This document shows, one piece after another, positions 1 to 11,430 of a stretch of 64,000 bases of DNA. The DNA is from Siphonodentalium dalli (Eukaryota; Mollusca; Scaphopoda; Gadilida; Siphonodentaliidae). Below the pieces are notes generated by a model. It was not told the DNA's origin, ran no database searches, and was given only the letters and a program-made list of their open reading frames with translations. A program made the position numbers and the translations under genes. Each line of letters starts with the position of its first letter. The stretch's first letter is position 1. The stretch lies in the NCBI GenBank assembly GCA_032622095.1, contig CP136062.1, positions 13,295,710 through 13,359,709 of the forward strand, in the 5' to 3' direction.

Positions 1-394
1 CGACAGCAAGATACGTTACAACAAGATAAGATACCACCATTTTAAAATGTTCACTGAATGTGCACCAAACAGAATGATGTCGGCTGTTTATGTGAATGCG
101 TTTGAATACTGACAGCAGCTACCCAACGTCAAACCGTGTAATATATCAGCTGATATATGTTTATGTATTCATATAAACACAGCGAGTGTTCATTTTGGCA
201 TAGCAGATAGAAATACATATTACTTTTATAAATAGCGCCCGTCCACAGTGATTGCTCGTTTCGACGAATGGTGCGCCCCTATATGTACATGTATATAGAG
301 GGAATTATGTTAATGTTGCTAAATACTCGTGGATGATGAGGTATTCCCTTCGAAGAAACAACGGCTAATTTTAGTCATTTATATATTAAAGAAA
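1..394. other. AT-rich sequence, no gene seen
   Basis: No reading frame with recognisable protein content, no RNA gene and no clear repeat structure is visible here. Open frames are short and AT-driven. Confidence 0.6.
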
Positions 395-396
395 TA

Positions 397-807
397 TGTG
401 ACCCGCCATATCAAATCCAGTCGTAAGTCGGGATTTTTTTTACCCTGTGCCAATGCATTCTCTTATATATGCGAGTCGACCATAGGTCGCCTCGCATATA
501 TAAGAGAGTGCATTGGGCTAACAATTTTTTATCATTTTTTTTAAATAAATGTTTCTTACAATTTTTAGGACATAAAATAAAAAAACAACCATTACCCTGC
601 AGGGAGCCCCACACATATATAGAAGCATATAGAAGAGTGTTGTCTGCTCATGTTTGTCTTGGGCTGTGTATGGGTGAAATTATAAAATTGTTAAAGAATA
701 CAAGAACAAATTATTAAAATTGTAAAAAATTGTTAGGCCAATGCATTCTCTTGGCACAGGGTAAAAAAAATCCCGACTTACGACTGGATTTGATATGGCG
801 GGTCACA
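397..807. mobile_element. MITE with 57-bp perfect TIRs and TA flanks
   Basis: A 411-bp non-autonomous element. The left arm (397-453, starting TGTGACCCGCCATATC) and the right arm (751-807) are perfect inverted copies over 57 bp, including an 8-base T/A run. The dinucleotide TA lies directly outside both ends (395-396 and 808-809), as expected for a TA target duplication of the Tc1/mariner type, though TA is common in this DNA. The interior carries a second foldback (about 451-516) built on AATGCATTCTCTTATATATG and its complement around a short loop. There is no transposase. Parts of the interior recur at 34199-34290 and 37797-38085. Confidence 0.85.
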
Positions 808-834
808 TATTATGTACTTGTTCGGGTGCGTGAC

Positions 835-1131
835 ATTGATAAGTTAGTATTCAGGTGCTATGCCAACTGGAGGAATGTATCATTCTACTAACATCACCAA
901 CATCTGAAGCAAATCCATAGAAAACGTTGCCTGAACTGCGCTAAATTGTAAATATTTACTACTCGAATCGGGACGCTTCCATCGGCGATAAACTAACGAA
1001 AACGATTTGACAATCGACAGTCACTGCATTTAATTACTATATAAGAATGACGGTGTGTGTTGTCAATTTAGATATAATATTTGTAAAAATAACTACTTTG
1101 AACAAGATTATCTCCATTTCTATTTGACCTA
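835..1131 (+). repeat. Dispersed repeat, copy 1 (partner at 44748-45046)
   Basis: About 300 bp that matches 44748-45046 in the same orientation with scattered substitutions and small indels. Shared stretches include CATTCTACTAACATC, TTGTAAATATTTACTAC and ATGACGGTGTGTGTTGTCAA. No coding potential is conserved between the copies, so this is a dispersed repeat of unknown class. Confidence 0.75.
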
Positions 1132-1142
1132 CACTGACAATA

Positions 1143-1250
1143 TATTTGGTTTTTGTTGGTATTGATCAATACCCAATCTGATTCCCTTGGTTTTGATCAA
1201 AACCAAATCTGAATCCCTTGGTTTTGAGGACATGTTCAATACCATATATT
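1143..1250. repeat. Palindromic GGTTTTGATCAAAACC-type motifs, small cluster
   Basis: Contains the palindromes GGTATTGATCAATACC and GGTTTTGATCAAAACC plus a half-site. The second motif is the unit of the larger cluster at 10329-10746. Function unknown. Confidence 0.7.
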
Positions 1251-1619
1251 GGGTTTGACTGATAGTCTTCAAGAGTTATCGTTACTGTTTCCGTGTATCG
1301 CACATGGCCAGACTGGCAGTCGCCATTTAATTTCGAATCGACTGAAACACATTATAGTGTTAAAATCACAGCAAATAACTTAGACTGGTTCAATGGGTGA
1401 TCACAGATATGTTTCCCGATGGCCGGACAATCTTATTTTCGGGAATCTTGACATGTATGTATCTACTAACTATTAATTATAGGATGCTTTCAGTTTCGAC
1501 TTCAACTTTACACGAAATCTTCACACGTATTTTGTATCAGCACACAAGCTCATATATGGGCACCAACACGATAGAGAAGCGACAGAACATTTCAAACTCA
1601 ACAAATAAGATTATGCCTT

Positions 1620-3045
1620 TGTCAATGGATAAGACATAACAAATTTTCATCAAAAAGACTTCAAGTTGAAAAAGAAATTTCTCAGTATATTTCATACAAA
1701 ATTGTCATGCTGTTTGAAATTGGTCTTGTCCACAGCAATTTATCAGGTTTTATAGAACTTTAGGTCATGTGTATGGAATAGCATGTACTTTTACATTTGT
1801 TCCTTATTTACGCTTAAGCCTAAATCACTTACGAGTAAATGCAAATTATTTATGCTTAAATGCAAATCATTTATGCTTAAGCACAAAAGGATCATAATTT
1901 TCATATTTATGCTTAAGTGTAAATAAGAAGTAAATATTAAAACCATGTCCAATATTGTATGGGAGTTCAAATTCACATTTTATAGCCTTAATGCATTAAG
2001 CCATTATGCTTGAGCGTAATTCAGATTTCCATTATGCTTTTCAAAGCATAATCTATTACGCTTAAGCGTAAAGCCATTACGCTTAAGCGTAATGTCGTTA
2101 TGCTTAAGTGTAATGTCATTACGCTTAAGCGTAATTCATATTCCATACATATATGAAAACTCCCCTGAAGCTGAAATGGATGCAGCCAATTCCTGATGCT
2201 AGTAACTTTTGACAAATATCTCGCTTAGATGATATCATTATATGTAAGGTAATAAGGCTATGAAAATCTATTATGCTTAAGCGTAATGGCAGTGCGCTTA
2301 AGTGTAATTTTCAATTTTCAGTGCTTTATGACTAATTGGATTATCTCTATATTAAATCTATTTTGAGCCCTGAATATGCTTAAGCATAATTAGCTATTAA
2401 ATGTGAATTTGGCCTCCCATACCAATATGGGTGAACCTCAAATCAATCTTTATTTAGTCCGATCTGTCTAAATTTGTTGGCCAATCAGTCTAAAAAGATT
2501 GAATGTTGACAATTTGCCAATATATAAGACATAAAATTTTCATAAAAAGAAAACCTATTAGTTGAAAAAGACATTTGACAGTTTATTTGATAAAAAGTTG
2601 TCATTCCGTTTGAAAATTATCGTGATTCATGGCAATTTATCAGGTATAGGTGTATGGGAGGCCATCCACAAATTACTTACACTTTAGAAACGAAAAATTA
2701 TGGATCATATTTATGCTCAAGCGCAAATAAGGTACACATGTTAAAATCGCATCCCATATGGGTGAACCACCGAATGTTCTTTATTAGACCGATTCGTCTA
2801 AAAAGTCTAGATAAATCTGTCTAAATTCTTCCTGTCAGTACCTTCTCTGACACCGGTCTAACTAAATTGTAAGAGAAGGAACTCCCAAATGTAGGTGTGT
2901 CAGAGGAAAGCATTTTCACAGTTATTCCTTATTTGCGCAAAAGTGCAAATTATTTACTCTTAAGCACAAATTATTTACGCTTGAGCACAAATTATTTACA
3001 AATGAGCACAAATCATTATCATTTATTCTTAAGCACAAATGGATC
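1620..3045. repeat. Diverged duplication rich in TTACGCTTAAGCGTAA palindromes
   Basis: Dozens of exact or degenerate copies of a palindrome centred on CTTAAG, best preserved at about 2050-2135 where four lie nearly back to back. A larger duplication is superimposed: the stretch at about 1625-1975 (ATAAGACATAA...TTTTCAT...GTTGAAAAAGA...GGCAATTTATCAGG, followed by CTTAAG motifs) is repeated in diverged form at about 2520-2765. The phrase CCCATA..ATGGGTGAACC also occurs near 2415 and 2750. No coding sequence was recognised. Confidence 0.7.
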
Positions 3046-3367
3046 ACCCAGACCTGTTTTATAATATTTCATTAATTAATCATTTAATCAAAATGAAGAT
3101 AATTATGTCACAACATAGACATAACAAAATGATGGGCTTACTAAGGCTAAGAGGTTACTTATACCACCCCCACCCACTGAATAATTATTGTTTTACATAT
3201 AAAAACTTCATGGTAACATCAGCTGTATGATGCAATATGTATATCAACATAACTGCATCGTTTAATGAATGGACCCGATATTTACGACCTATTTTAATCA
3301 TGCAACGAATTGCAAAACAAAAAAATATTACATGTATTCGAATTTTAGAATTATTGAAAATTATGAA

Positions 3368-4116
3368 GGATCCGGGCCCACTCGCCCCAGGGCCAGCTCG
3401 CCCCAGGCCGTTTTTGGGACGAGCTGGCCCACCTTTCAGGGGCGAGCTGGCCCGGGTATTACATTTGTATTAAAGTTGTAAATAAGTTAATATATTAATA
3501 AAAGTTTCTCTTATTCTCTGAGTTCATCTCACTATCTCTGGAGTTTGGGAAACCATTAGAAGCCGTTAGTATATCCCCATTCATATGATATCCTATCAAA
3601 ACAATAGAAGCAGGTTGTTTACACAGTAACCAATCGACTAATCACACTTCACAGGATGAGATGGCTTCAGTGTGATCGATAATCACTTTCATATGCCGAC
3701 CACATACCGTATATAAGCAGTGCAATATTTATCTGACATCATAACCACAAATATGTTCCGTTGTATCTGCGACTATATACAACGGCAGTGGCTCGACTCA
3801 AGTCATTTTCGATCGAGGAATGGAGTATATTCCGACATGACGTTCGGACAAATAATGATCTCGAATGTTTGTATATTTAATTCAACATTCCAAATTCAAT
3901 GATACACATCTTGGGTCTCAGTTGACCGATTTGGGTATCACTTTGTATGGTATCACTTGACTGTAAGTCAGAGAAAGCAAGCAAAACAACCCCAAAACGA
4001 CAACTTAAATAAGACATTATCCCTTGGGGCGAGCTGGCCCGGGGCGAGCTGGCTCGGGGCGAGCTGGCCCAGGTCGACTGGGGCGAGCTGGCCCTGGGGC
4101 GAGTGGGCCCGTTTCC
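3368..4116. mobile_element. TIR element with 8-bp target duplication
   Basis: A 749-bp element with 39-bp TIRs (3368-3406 and 4078-4116) that differ at only two positions, starting GGATCCGGGCCC on the left and GGAAACGGGCCC on the right. It is flanked by an exact 8-bp direct repeat ATTATGAA at 3360-3367 and 4117-4124. GC-rich subterminal motifs of the form GGGCGAGCTGGCCC are repeated at both ends, a plausible transposase-binding array. The interior is AT-rich without a transposase, so the copy is non-autonomous. An 8-bp duplication is typical of hAT, P and Merlin superfamilies; the superfamily is not settled by the sequence. Confidence 0.85.
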
Positions 4117-4468
4117 ATTATGAAATTAGCACATGCTGCAAGCACACTGAGCTCACTTGTGTCTACTTAATGCCCACGGACGCAAACAGGTAAGGTCATA
4201 TAGACAGAAAACTACGGCATACAAACTGATTACTGCCAATACCGGTATAATTTTTCTAAAAAAAAAGTGATGAAATAAATTATCTCGAACGCCCAGACAT
4301 ATTTGTGCGGCCTGACATGCCTGTCAACCGATATGATAGCCAGATATATTGTCATAATAATCAGATATAATAGCAATTTTTTTACCTGTCTTGTTGACTT
4401 ATGAAATAAATTAAGAATTTCCTTGCGTGAAAATTTATGTTAGAGTACGAACATGTAATCGGTCATGT

Positions 4469-4911
4469 CACTTAGGGGCCGGCTTGTTACATGAGCCGGG
4501 ACAACTCGGTTAGCCGAGACAACCCTGCCGGGACAAATCATCATGCTGTTATGTGAGCCGAAACAACTCGGTTAGCTGGGACAACTCGGTTGCCGTTCAC
4601 GCAACTAGTTAATCATCTAGCTGTCTTTGAATCACTCGTCGTGACATAATGTCAGCACGCCCATAACTGAGTGGCTTTGGTAGTGATTAAACGTCACTCA
4701 CACGATGCGAGCATTTTATTGGCTAACGTCATATCAAGTTACAATGAATGGTGCTATGTTCCAGACTTTCATCCCAGCTAGTTGGGATGACTCGCTGTTA
4801 CGCAAGCAAGCTGTTCCCGCTAACCCAGTTGTCCCGGTTAGGCAGGATGGGAGAAAACGTTCAAAGCACAGAGGACCGAGGCACCGGCAGACCGGGTTGT
4901 CCCGGCTAAGT
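4469..4911. repeat. Inverted-repeat region with CCGGGACAACTCGGTT motifs
   Basis: Several copies of CGGGACAACTCGGTTAGC on the left (4495-4595) face complementary copies on the right (about 4795-4910, for example GGGTTGTCCCGGCTAAGTG). The outermost CACTTAG and CTAAGTG suggest a TIR element, but the arms are imperfect and no clear target duplication is visible. Confidence 0.5.
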
Positions 4912-5590
4912 GCCACCGCACACACTGCGATTAAAATCGTAAGTGGGGAAAATCGCAGGAGGAAGAATCCAATGCACATGCCCATTACAATATCGTAGCC
5001 AAATCGTAGCAATCAAGCGCTGTTTGATTTTACCAGGAAAATCGTGGTGTGACCTTGGCAATGCGCGCGATCGTAGCTGTCACATGACCACTGTAGCACT
5101 GGTCATGTTGTAAATACCACGAAAAGAAAACATTCAAAAATGGCGCAAAGTTTACAAACTTCTTGCACTTACAAAAACGTGGCCACATTTGTGGAGATGT
5201 GGTGAGACAGGGAGTGCAGGCCTATACCACATATCAGGCAAGGAGTAGAGGGCTGCCGCAATTGTTGAAATTCAATTGGGGCAGCTGAGCCTGTTGAGTT
5301 GACATTGAAATCACACCATATTTTATTGTAATCGACCCACTCTACCCGCTGTCAGTTCATAATCCAGCTAATCCACATTACTTCATGATTGGGAAATCAT
5401 CAGACAAAAATAATGTAATTGTTCTTGCAAAGAGTTGATATTTCTCTTGGCGGTGGGGGGGGGGGGGGGGGATTTGTTCAGGGCATGTATGCCGGGGTGG
5501 GTGTGTTGTCGATGGGACCAAATTTGTTTTTCCGTAACTCAAAATTGTTTTTCCTGCATGTTTTTTGACTGTTTTTGCAATGAGTTTTGC
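4912..5590. other. No gene recognised; G-homopolymer
   Basis: Contains a run of about 18 G at roughly 5454-5471, otherwise mixed-composition DNA. A short start-to-stop frame near 5141 is not convincing as a gene. Confidence 0.5.
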
Positions 5591-5882
5591 TTAAAGGTAC
5601 TCAATCAGATCAGAGATTCCTAAATTACTATTTCTTTGGCTTCGGGGTTATTAAGTAGTTTAAACAGAAAACTCGAGTGGTAATAATTTACCACTCGATT
5701 TTTTTCTGTTTAAACTGTAGTTTCTGACCCAGAAACAATTTAACTAACTAACTTGAAAAAATCTATATCTGATCACGCTGAGCTTTGACAGGTAGGTTCC
5801 TTGACTCGATTCAAATATGTTTTAACCCGAGAGCCAAAGAAATAGTAATTTAGGAGCGTCTGATCAGATTGAGTACCTTTAA
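5591..5882. mobile_element. TTAA-flanked MITE, family C copy 1
   Basis: A 292-bp unit bounded by TTAA on both sides (5591-5594 and 5879-5882) with long TIRs starting AGGTACTCAATCAGATC on the left and AGGTACTCAATCTGATC on the right; similarity continues over about 50 bp (CCTAAATTACTATTTCTTTGG). An internal palindrome around ACTCGAGTGGTAA lies at 5671-5705. The TTAA target suggests a piggyBac- or Kolobok-type mobiliser; no transposase is present. Confidence 0.85.
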
Positions 5883-6304
5883 AACACATTAGAATAAGAG
5901 AAATAATGTAATTCTAACTGCTAAACTGGCTGCAGGCAGTTATCGTGTTGTATTTTGTTGCAAATTTTGAAATCCAAGATGGCGACTGGGAGCCATGTTT
6001 TTTTGGCCGAATAACCCCAAAATGACACATTCCCATTTACATGTTATGTTAACATCCATGAATGCACAGAAATTCATATACAGCTGTTTACAGTGAATTC
6101 CCCCCCCCCCACCCTCGCAAATCTCTGTTTTAATGTTAAAAGGGGGTTGGGTGTCCAAAAATGGGGTCGGAAAAAACTGCCGAAAACAGAAAAAAAAATT
6201 TGGATGCGGGGATGAGTGAGTCCCAACTAGGGTCGAAAAGTAAAAATCAGCATACGTGCCTGAATTTTTTCGACCCCCCCCCCTTATCCAGATAGGACTC
6301 TCTC

Positions 6305-6791
6305 TTAAAGGTACTCAATCCGATAAAACTCCTCTCAATTACTATTTCAATGGCTTCGGGGGTCAAAAATATTTGATCCGAGTCGAGGAAGTCACCCATC
6401 AAAGCTCAGATTTATTAGATATCGATTTTAGAAATCTATTATTTTTCATTATCGGGAATACTTTCTGTCCCAGAACGCAGTCAAAATTTCGTTATTATTA
6501 CCACTTGATTTTAGAGTTATCCATCCTTGTCTATTTGAGTCTTGTTTTGGTGTTCACATCTCGAGCAGGATAGGAAATGACGGCAATAATTAGTACTCAT
6601 CTCGAGAATATAACAAATTTCAAAAATCAATATCTAATAACTCTGAGCTTTGTTTGATGGGTTCCTCGACTCGAATCAAACATCTTTTACCCCCAAAGCC
6701 AAAGAAATAGTAATATAGGACCCTCTGATCAGATTGTTGTTGTTGGAATCTGTTGAGATGGGGACCCTCTTTTCGGATTGAGTACCTTTAA
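6305..6791. mobile_element. TTAA-flanked MITE, family C copy 2
   Basis: A second, longer (487 bp) copy with the same TIR start AGGTACTCAATCCGA, the same TTAA flanks (6305-6308 and 6788-6791) and the shared subterminal block GGCTTCGGGGGTCAAAAA. Its right arm has an extra segment of about 45 bp (around 6735-6780) between two versions of the terminal GATTG motif, which looks like a local duplication of the terminus. Confidence 0.8.
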
Positions 6792-7370
6792 CCAAAATAT
6801 GGTAAGACATACCAAATAAGGAATTTACTATGATAGTATTGTGAGTTGTAAGTTGTAGATGCACCAAACGCAAATCTAAATATAAGGAAACGACGGTATA
6901 TCGTGACTCTGCTTATAAACATTCACTGCTCTTTTTGCTCGACGTGCATTTTCTCTGACACAAGGCGTGTTTTGTGAATAATATCACATTCATATAATAA
7001 TTATGCTATACTATATAATAGTATCTCCTTGAGGAAATTATCATAATTTGAAAAATGTTATTTCTAAACTATAACCTAAATGAAGGCCGCCCTCCCCGAA
7101 GTCATGAAGAATGTGATTACTCACACCCCAACCCATGCTGGGTATTTCACCCGTCATCAAACCATGCTATTAACAATTTAACATGCCTACAATAATGTTT
7201 TCTTTGTTTGAAATCCTATATGCCATGGCCGGTACATTGAAGAGATTTATATCCAGAACAATATGTAATATTTTAAGTAAATATATAGAAGTACATGTCA
7301 TTTCATATACTAGTGCATGTCCAAGCCTTGAAATAGTGTGCCTGTCATTTGCAGAATGAGGTCCCCAGAA

Positions 7371-7500
7371 GGTGAATTTAGTGATGCTACCCAACACAGT
7401 GGGCTAGCATCACCAAATTCACCCTCTGGATAGCTCATTCTGCTTACACCTCAGCAGAAGGAGGTTCACAAATAGTGAATTTTGTGATGCTAGCCCACTA
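7371..7500. repeat. Foldback: GGTGAATTTAGTGATGCTA hairpin plus third arm
   Basis: Positions about 7371-7423 form a hairpin from GGTGAATTTAGTGATGCTA and its near-complement TAGCATCACCAAATTCACC with a short loop; a third, direct copy follows at about 7468-7492. This resembles the end of a foldback element, but outer boundaries are unclear. Confidence 0.55.
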
Positions 7501-7671
7501 TGTGGCATGTGGGTATCATTTTATAAGACCTGTATGTTATATTTTATAGAAGACGGTCAGCTAGAAGTCTTGCTGTGGAAGTAAATTGACTGGAAGACAT
7601 ACGCTGGACCAAAGTTGGAACTTGGATGTATTCAATTTTCAACTGTAAGTTTTTATATAGATACCGATCAC

Positions 7672-8031
7672 TTAGAAGATGTATAATCTGATTTGACGCC
7701 CCCTAAATCACTATTTCTTCAGCTTCGGGTTTAAATAATATTTGATTTGAGTTGAGGAACCTATCCCTCAAAGCTCTGAGTTATGAAATCTGTTAATTTT
7801 ATCCACCTCGATTATTTGTCAGCCTACCAAACATTCCACTGATTTCTTCTAGAAATATGCAGATATACAATATATTGAGAGGTCTCGCAAGGTAATCGCA
7901 AATCAATTTCAGAAGATAACATGATGGAAAGTAATGTTGGATGACTATTGGCCTTTGGTGTAAATTTCCATTGTTGTTCAAGTTGTAACTGGATGATCCG
8001 GGGACAATCAGATTGGATTGTGCATCTTTAA
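7672..8031. mobile_element. Diverged MITE, family C copy 3
   Basis: The left end (GTATAATCTGATTTGACGCC followed by CTAAATCACTATTTCTTCAG) and the right end (CAATCAGATTGGATTGTGCA, ending CTTTAA) correspond to the two ends of the copies at 5591 and 6305, with considerable divergence. The interior is unrelated AT-rich DNA. Boundaries are approximate. Confidence 0.55.
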
Positions 8032-8039
8032 CAAAAAGC

Positions 8040-8990
8040 CTCATGTTGTATGTTTGTTGAATTTATGTCTAAATACCCTACCTATGGAATAGAGTATAAA
8101 CAAATAATATCTTGCAGATTGGGTGGTTCTAAGTGTCAATGTATGGAATAAGACTAAATAAAACAATACCTGTGAAGGGTAACTGGAGATAAAAAAACAG
8201 GGGCAATTGGGGGGGGGGGGGTTAATAATCACCGCATTTTGCACTTTAATTCACAGAATACTGATGACACTAGATTAACCATAGCCAGGATGGCCTTACA
8301 AATGGCCTTATAAATATCCAATGACCTGATGTGCTTTTAAAGACAAATTAAAGTGATGTGAAACAATCCAGTGAGGTGTTCCCAGACCTGCTGATGGAAT
8401 AATAAATAAATTAAAATAATCATGCCAAAATAGGTTATACAAATAGTCAGAAAACTACGTCATTGTTATAAACAAATTAAACTCAGTGACTTGTATTGGG
8501 ACAATCATTTCAGTAATGTTTATACTCAATAAGGTGTCCTCAATAAAGTAGTAAATGTTCACATTTGTGCATTGTGTTCTCTGAAATGCTACAGAGGATA
8601 TGGTTGGAATTTTAGTTCTTAATCTCAGGTTTTTGTTACATAATTCCAGTGGGGATAGTGTTTGGATACTAACTGATTGTTTATATGCACCATATATGCC
8701 TGTTTAAAAAAGGGGATGTATTATGCTGCATGTCTGTCTGTTAGTTCGCTTTTGAATTCCAGATGTCAGATGATAACTTTGAAATTTGTGTGTTTTAATT
8801 GTACAAAATACAGGTCAAGTTTGAGTTTTGGTTCAGCACGTCAATTTCACCAGACTTAAAGGCCTTTTGTTGGAATTGCCATGGGCATATTTTGCCATGC
8901 CCTAACAATGCTTTTAATATTCAATGAAATATGTCTGCAATATATGTCTTTAAATCTGACTTTTCCTGAACATAGTATTTTATGCATTTC
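8040..8990. other. No gene recognised; G-homopolymer
   Basis: Mostly AT-rich sequence with a G run at about 8211-8221. No exon signal strong enough to report apart from the splice acceptor at its right edge. Confidence 0.45.
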
Positions 8991-8997
8991 TTTTCAG

Positions 8998-9176
8998 AGT
9001 TTGTTTGTTCACTGGCATTGGAAACTTTAGTACCAGAATGTGCACAGCATACAGAGGAGGCATGTGTGTTATCTGTGCAGATATTTGTCAACTTTTCGTA
9101 CATAAATATTGTACCACATGCTATGCTGTCAAGTGCTGCTATATTCATCAGATGCCAGTATAAAGGAGTTTGCTGA
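8998..9176 (+). CDS. Candidate terminal exon, product unknown
   Basis: A pyrimidine-rich splice-acceptor-like stretch TGCATTTCTTTTCAG ends at 8997 and is followed by an open frame of about 59 residues to a TGA at 9174-9176. The peptide is amphipathic, with segments such as LALETLVPECAQHTEEA and PHAMLSSAAIFI that could be helices; the second is loosely reminiscent of helical repeat or cyclin-fold proteins, but I cannot assign a family. There is no in-frame donor site near the end, so if real it would be a last exon; an ATTAAA lies about 200 bp downstream. No upstream exons were found. It could equally be a chance open frame beside a chance acceptor. Confidence 0.2.
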
Positions 9177-10328
9177 TCTTAAATTTCTACTGCATGACAC
9201 GTGTAAAAACAGATGAGCTGTCATTCTTGGGAATGTTCAATATAAGAATGGTGTGATGAACTATATATTAAGTGTTAATTCATTGCAATTGTTGCAATGG
9301 TGAGGTGTGCACAGACATCAGGAATATACACTGCTGTGGAAGAATGGCTAGGATGACAATTATTCCTGTTGGATAAGTTTGAATTAAAGTTTAATTCCAA
9401 AATCTCACTGTCTTCATTGATGTTTATCTTAAAACTTCATTCAACATAGATGCAACCAATTATGTCACTTGGACAATTTACTTCATCTTCGACTCTTAAT
9501 TTTGGTCGTTTCTGATATGATTCATGAATGGAGTGGCCCTCACACGTGCAGGCAAATTACATGCCTCAATTTAAGGTTACTGACAGCAATTAAATGGTAG
9601 AATAGTCCTCAGGAGTTTGTGATTTCAGGAAATTTTAAATGTAATTTGCCACATCTTGCAACATCTTGTGGAATTTAGTTCTATGCCAGTATGCGCTCTT
9701 GAAAAGTCAATATTTGACTGTTTGAGGACCAACTGATTCTATCATAATAATTTCAGGACTGTGTAAACAGTAAATAAGTGATAACCATAACCAAAAATTA
9801 CATGGTCACCATTTATTTTCTGTTTAAGTGGCAACCATAATTATTATGGTAGAAACCGTCACATATAATGGGTTTTCGTATAATACAAGATTTGACCAAT
9901 TGACAAAAAGAACCCATATACATGTACATGTATGTTTGTGGGAGGGTATGAAAGCCATAATATAGAAATGTGATAGCCTGTAGTATGCAAGTGATCAGCT
10001 GAATTTTTGTTCTGGAAATGGAATCTGGTGGCATCTGTTTCAGACTGTATAGCATCCTGAGTCTAAAGCCTTTTATAATTAGCCCTTTAATATATAAAAG
10101 GGTTGGTAATTATAATTAAAATCAATTTATGACTCTAGTCATAAATTATTTTTCATTATAATTTTACACGTGGAACTTGGAAAACCAAATTCATTCATGT
10201 GTTGCATATATTTTGTTGAGTATGGATATGGTACAATAAATGGGTGGATTTAGAGTACAGTACCCCTTAAAGGTTGCATAAGTATATGTTGTATGGCACA
10301 TTTATCAATAAATTGTGCAAAAAAAGAA
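9177..10328. other. No gene recognised
   Basis: AT-rich sequence without recognisable genes, large repeats or RNA structures. Confidence 0.5.
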
Positions 10329-10746
10329 CATTTTGGTCAAAACCAAATTTGGTTTTTATCAAAACCAAAATTGGTTTCATATATAAAACCAGTTTGGGTT
10401 TTGATCAAAACCAGTTGGCGCTTGGTATTTGATTTTGATCAAAACCTAATTTGGTTACATATATGGCACAAAAGTTCAAAACCAATTTTGGTTTTGATCA
10501 AAACCAGTTGGCGCTTGGTATTTGGTTTTGATCAAAACCTTTTGGTTACATATATGGGACAAAAGTTCAAAACCAATTTTGGTTTTGATCAAAACCAAAT
10601 ATTCATACAATTTGGTTTTGATCAAAACCAATTTGGGTTTTTATCAAAACCAGTTGGCGCTTGGTATTTGGTTTTGATCAAAACCTAATTTGGTTACATA
10701 TATGGGACAAAGTTCAAAACCAAATTTGGTTTTTTTTAAAAACCAA
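10329..10746. repeat. Array of GGTTTTGATCAAAACC palindromes
   Basis: About ten copies of a 16-bp palindrome (GGTTTTGATCAAAACC and one-base variants), many embedded in an irregular larger repeat that also contains CAGTTGGCGCTTGGTATTT and TTGGTTACATATATGG. Every motif can pair with itself or with its neighbours. A long open frame on the plus strand here is a by-product of the repeat. The same palindrome occurs singly near 1190. Confidence 0.85.
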
Positions 10747-11258
10747 AACGTTTAAGAGTGTAGCGGAGTGTTTCACATCACTTTAAGAGTAGTTCATCTT
10801 AAACCAATCGTATGCGAGTTTATCATAGTAAGTTATATCATACGAGCACTCTCTCTAAAATGACTTCTGATTGGCTAGTCTTCGGTTCCGGTAGCAATAT
10901 TACAAAGTGAATTGATATTTGATTCACAATGGCCACATTTAATTAAGAAATATTTGTAATTGGAAATTTGTCGTTTATTTATTATAAATGTGTTAATTTT
11001 TACAACAATGTAATACTCTGACGCATTGTTGCGGACAAAATTATTAATAAATTTCAAACTTACTGAAATTTCTGCCTCTCAACATTACCGGCGAAATATA
11101 TTTGAGACCGCGGGAATCCGACACCGTATGCATATGAATTGATTGCCAATGGCGCATTTAAAATTTAAATTATGAAAAGGCACTTATTTATGATTCATAT
11201 AATTAAAGTCGTGACTAATCGAAATTTGCTCATGGTTTTAACACACTAGGCGGGTGTT
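10747..11258. other. No gene recognised
   Basis: AT-rich intergenic or intronic DNA. The phrase GTGTTTCACATCACTTTAA near 10770 recurs at about 45058, beside the dispersed repeat there. Confidence 0.4.
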
Positions 11259-11430
11259 CATCTATGTCATGGCCGTTTCAGTAGACGATTAGCCTTCTAG
11301 TACATATTAATTACATCTATGTCATGGCCGTTTCAGTAGACAATTAACCCCCTGTTGGTACATATTATTTGCATCTATATAATGGCTGTTACAGCGGATG
11401 AGTAACCATGCCTGCTAGTACATATGATTA
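11259..11430 (+). repeat. Tandem repeat, 55-58 bp, three copies
   Basis: Three successive copies begin CATCTATGTCATGGCCGTTT (11259, 11314, 11372) and each includes AGTACATAT or GGTACATAT. The third copy is the most diverged. Confidence 0.8.

Noticed and set aside
3957-4193. Open frame with GASWPGASW-type repeats
   Set aside because: Comes from the GGGCGAGCTGGCCC motifs in the TIR of the 3368-4116 element.
5136-5212. Short start-to-stop frame with TYKNVATFVEMW, resembling the start of a Myb/SANT-like domain
   Set aside because: Stops at once after the W and no convincing continuation was found; too short to support.
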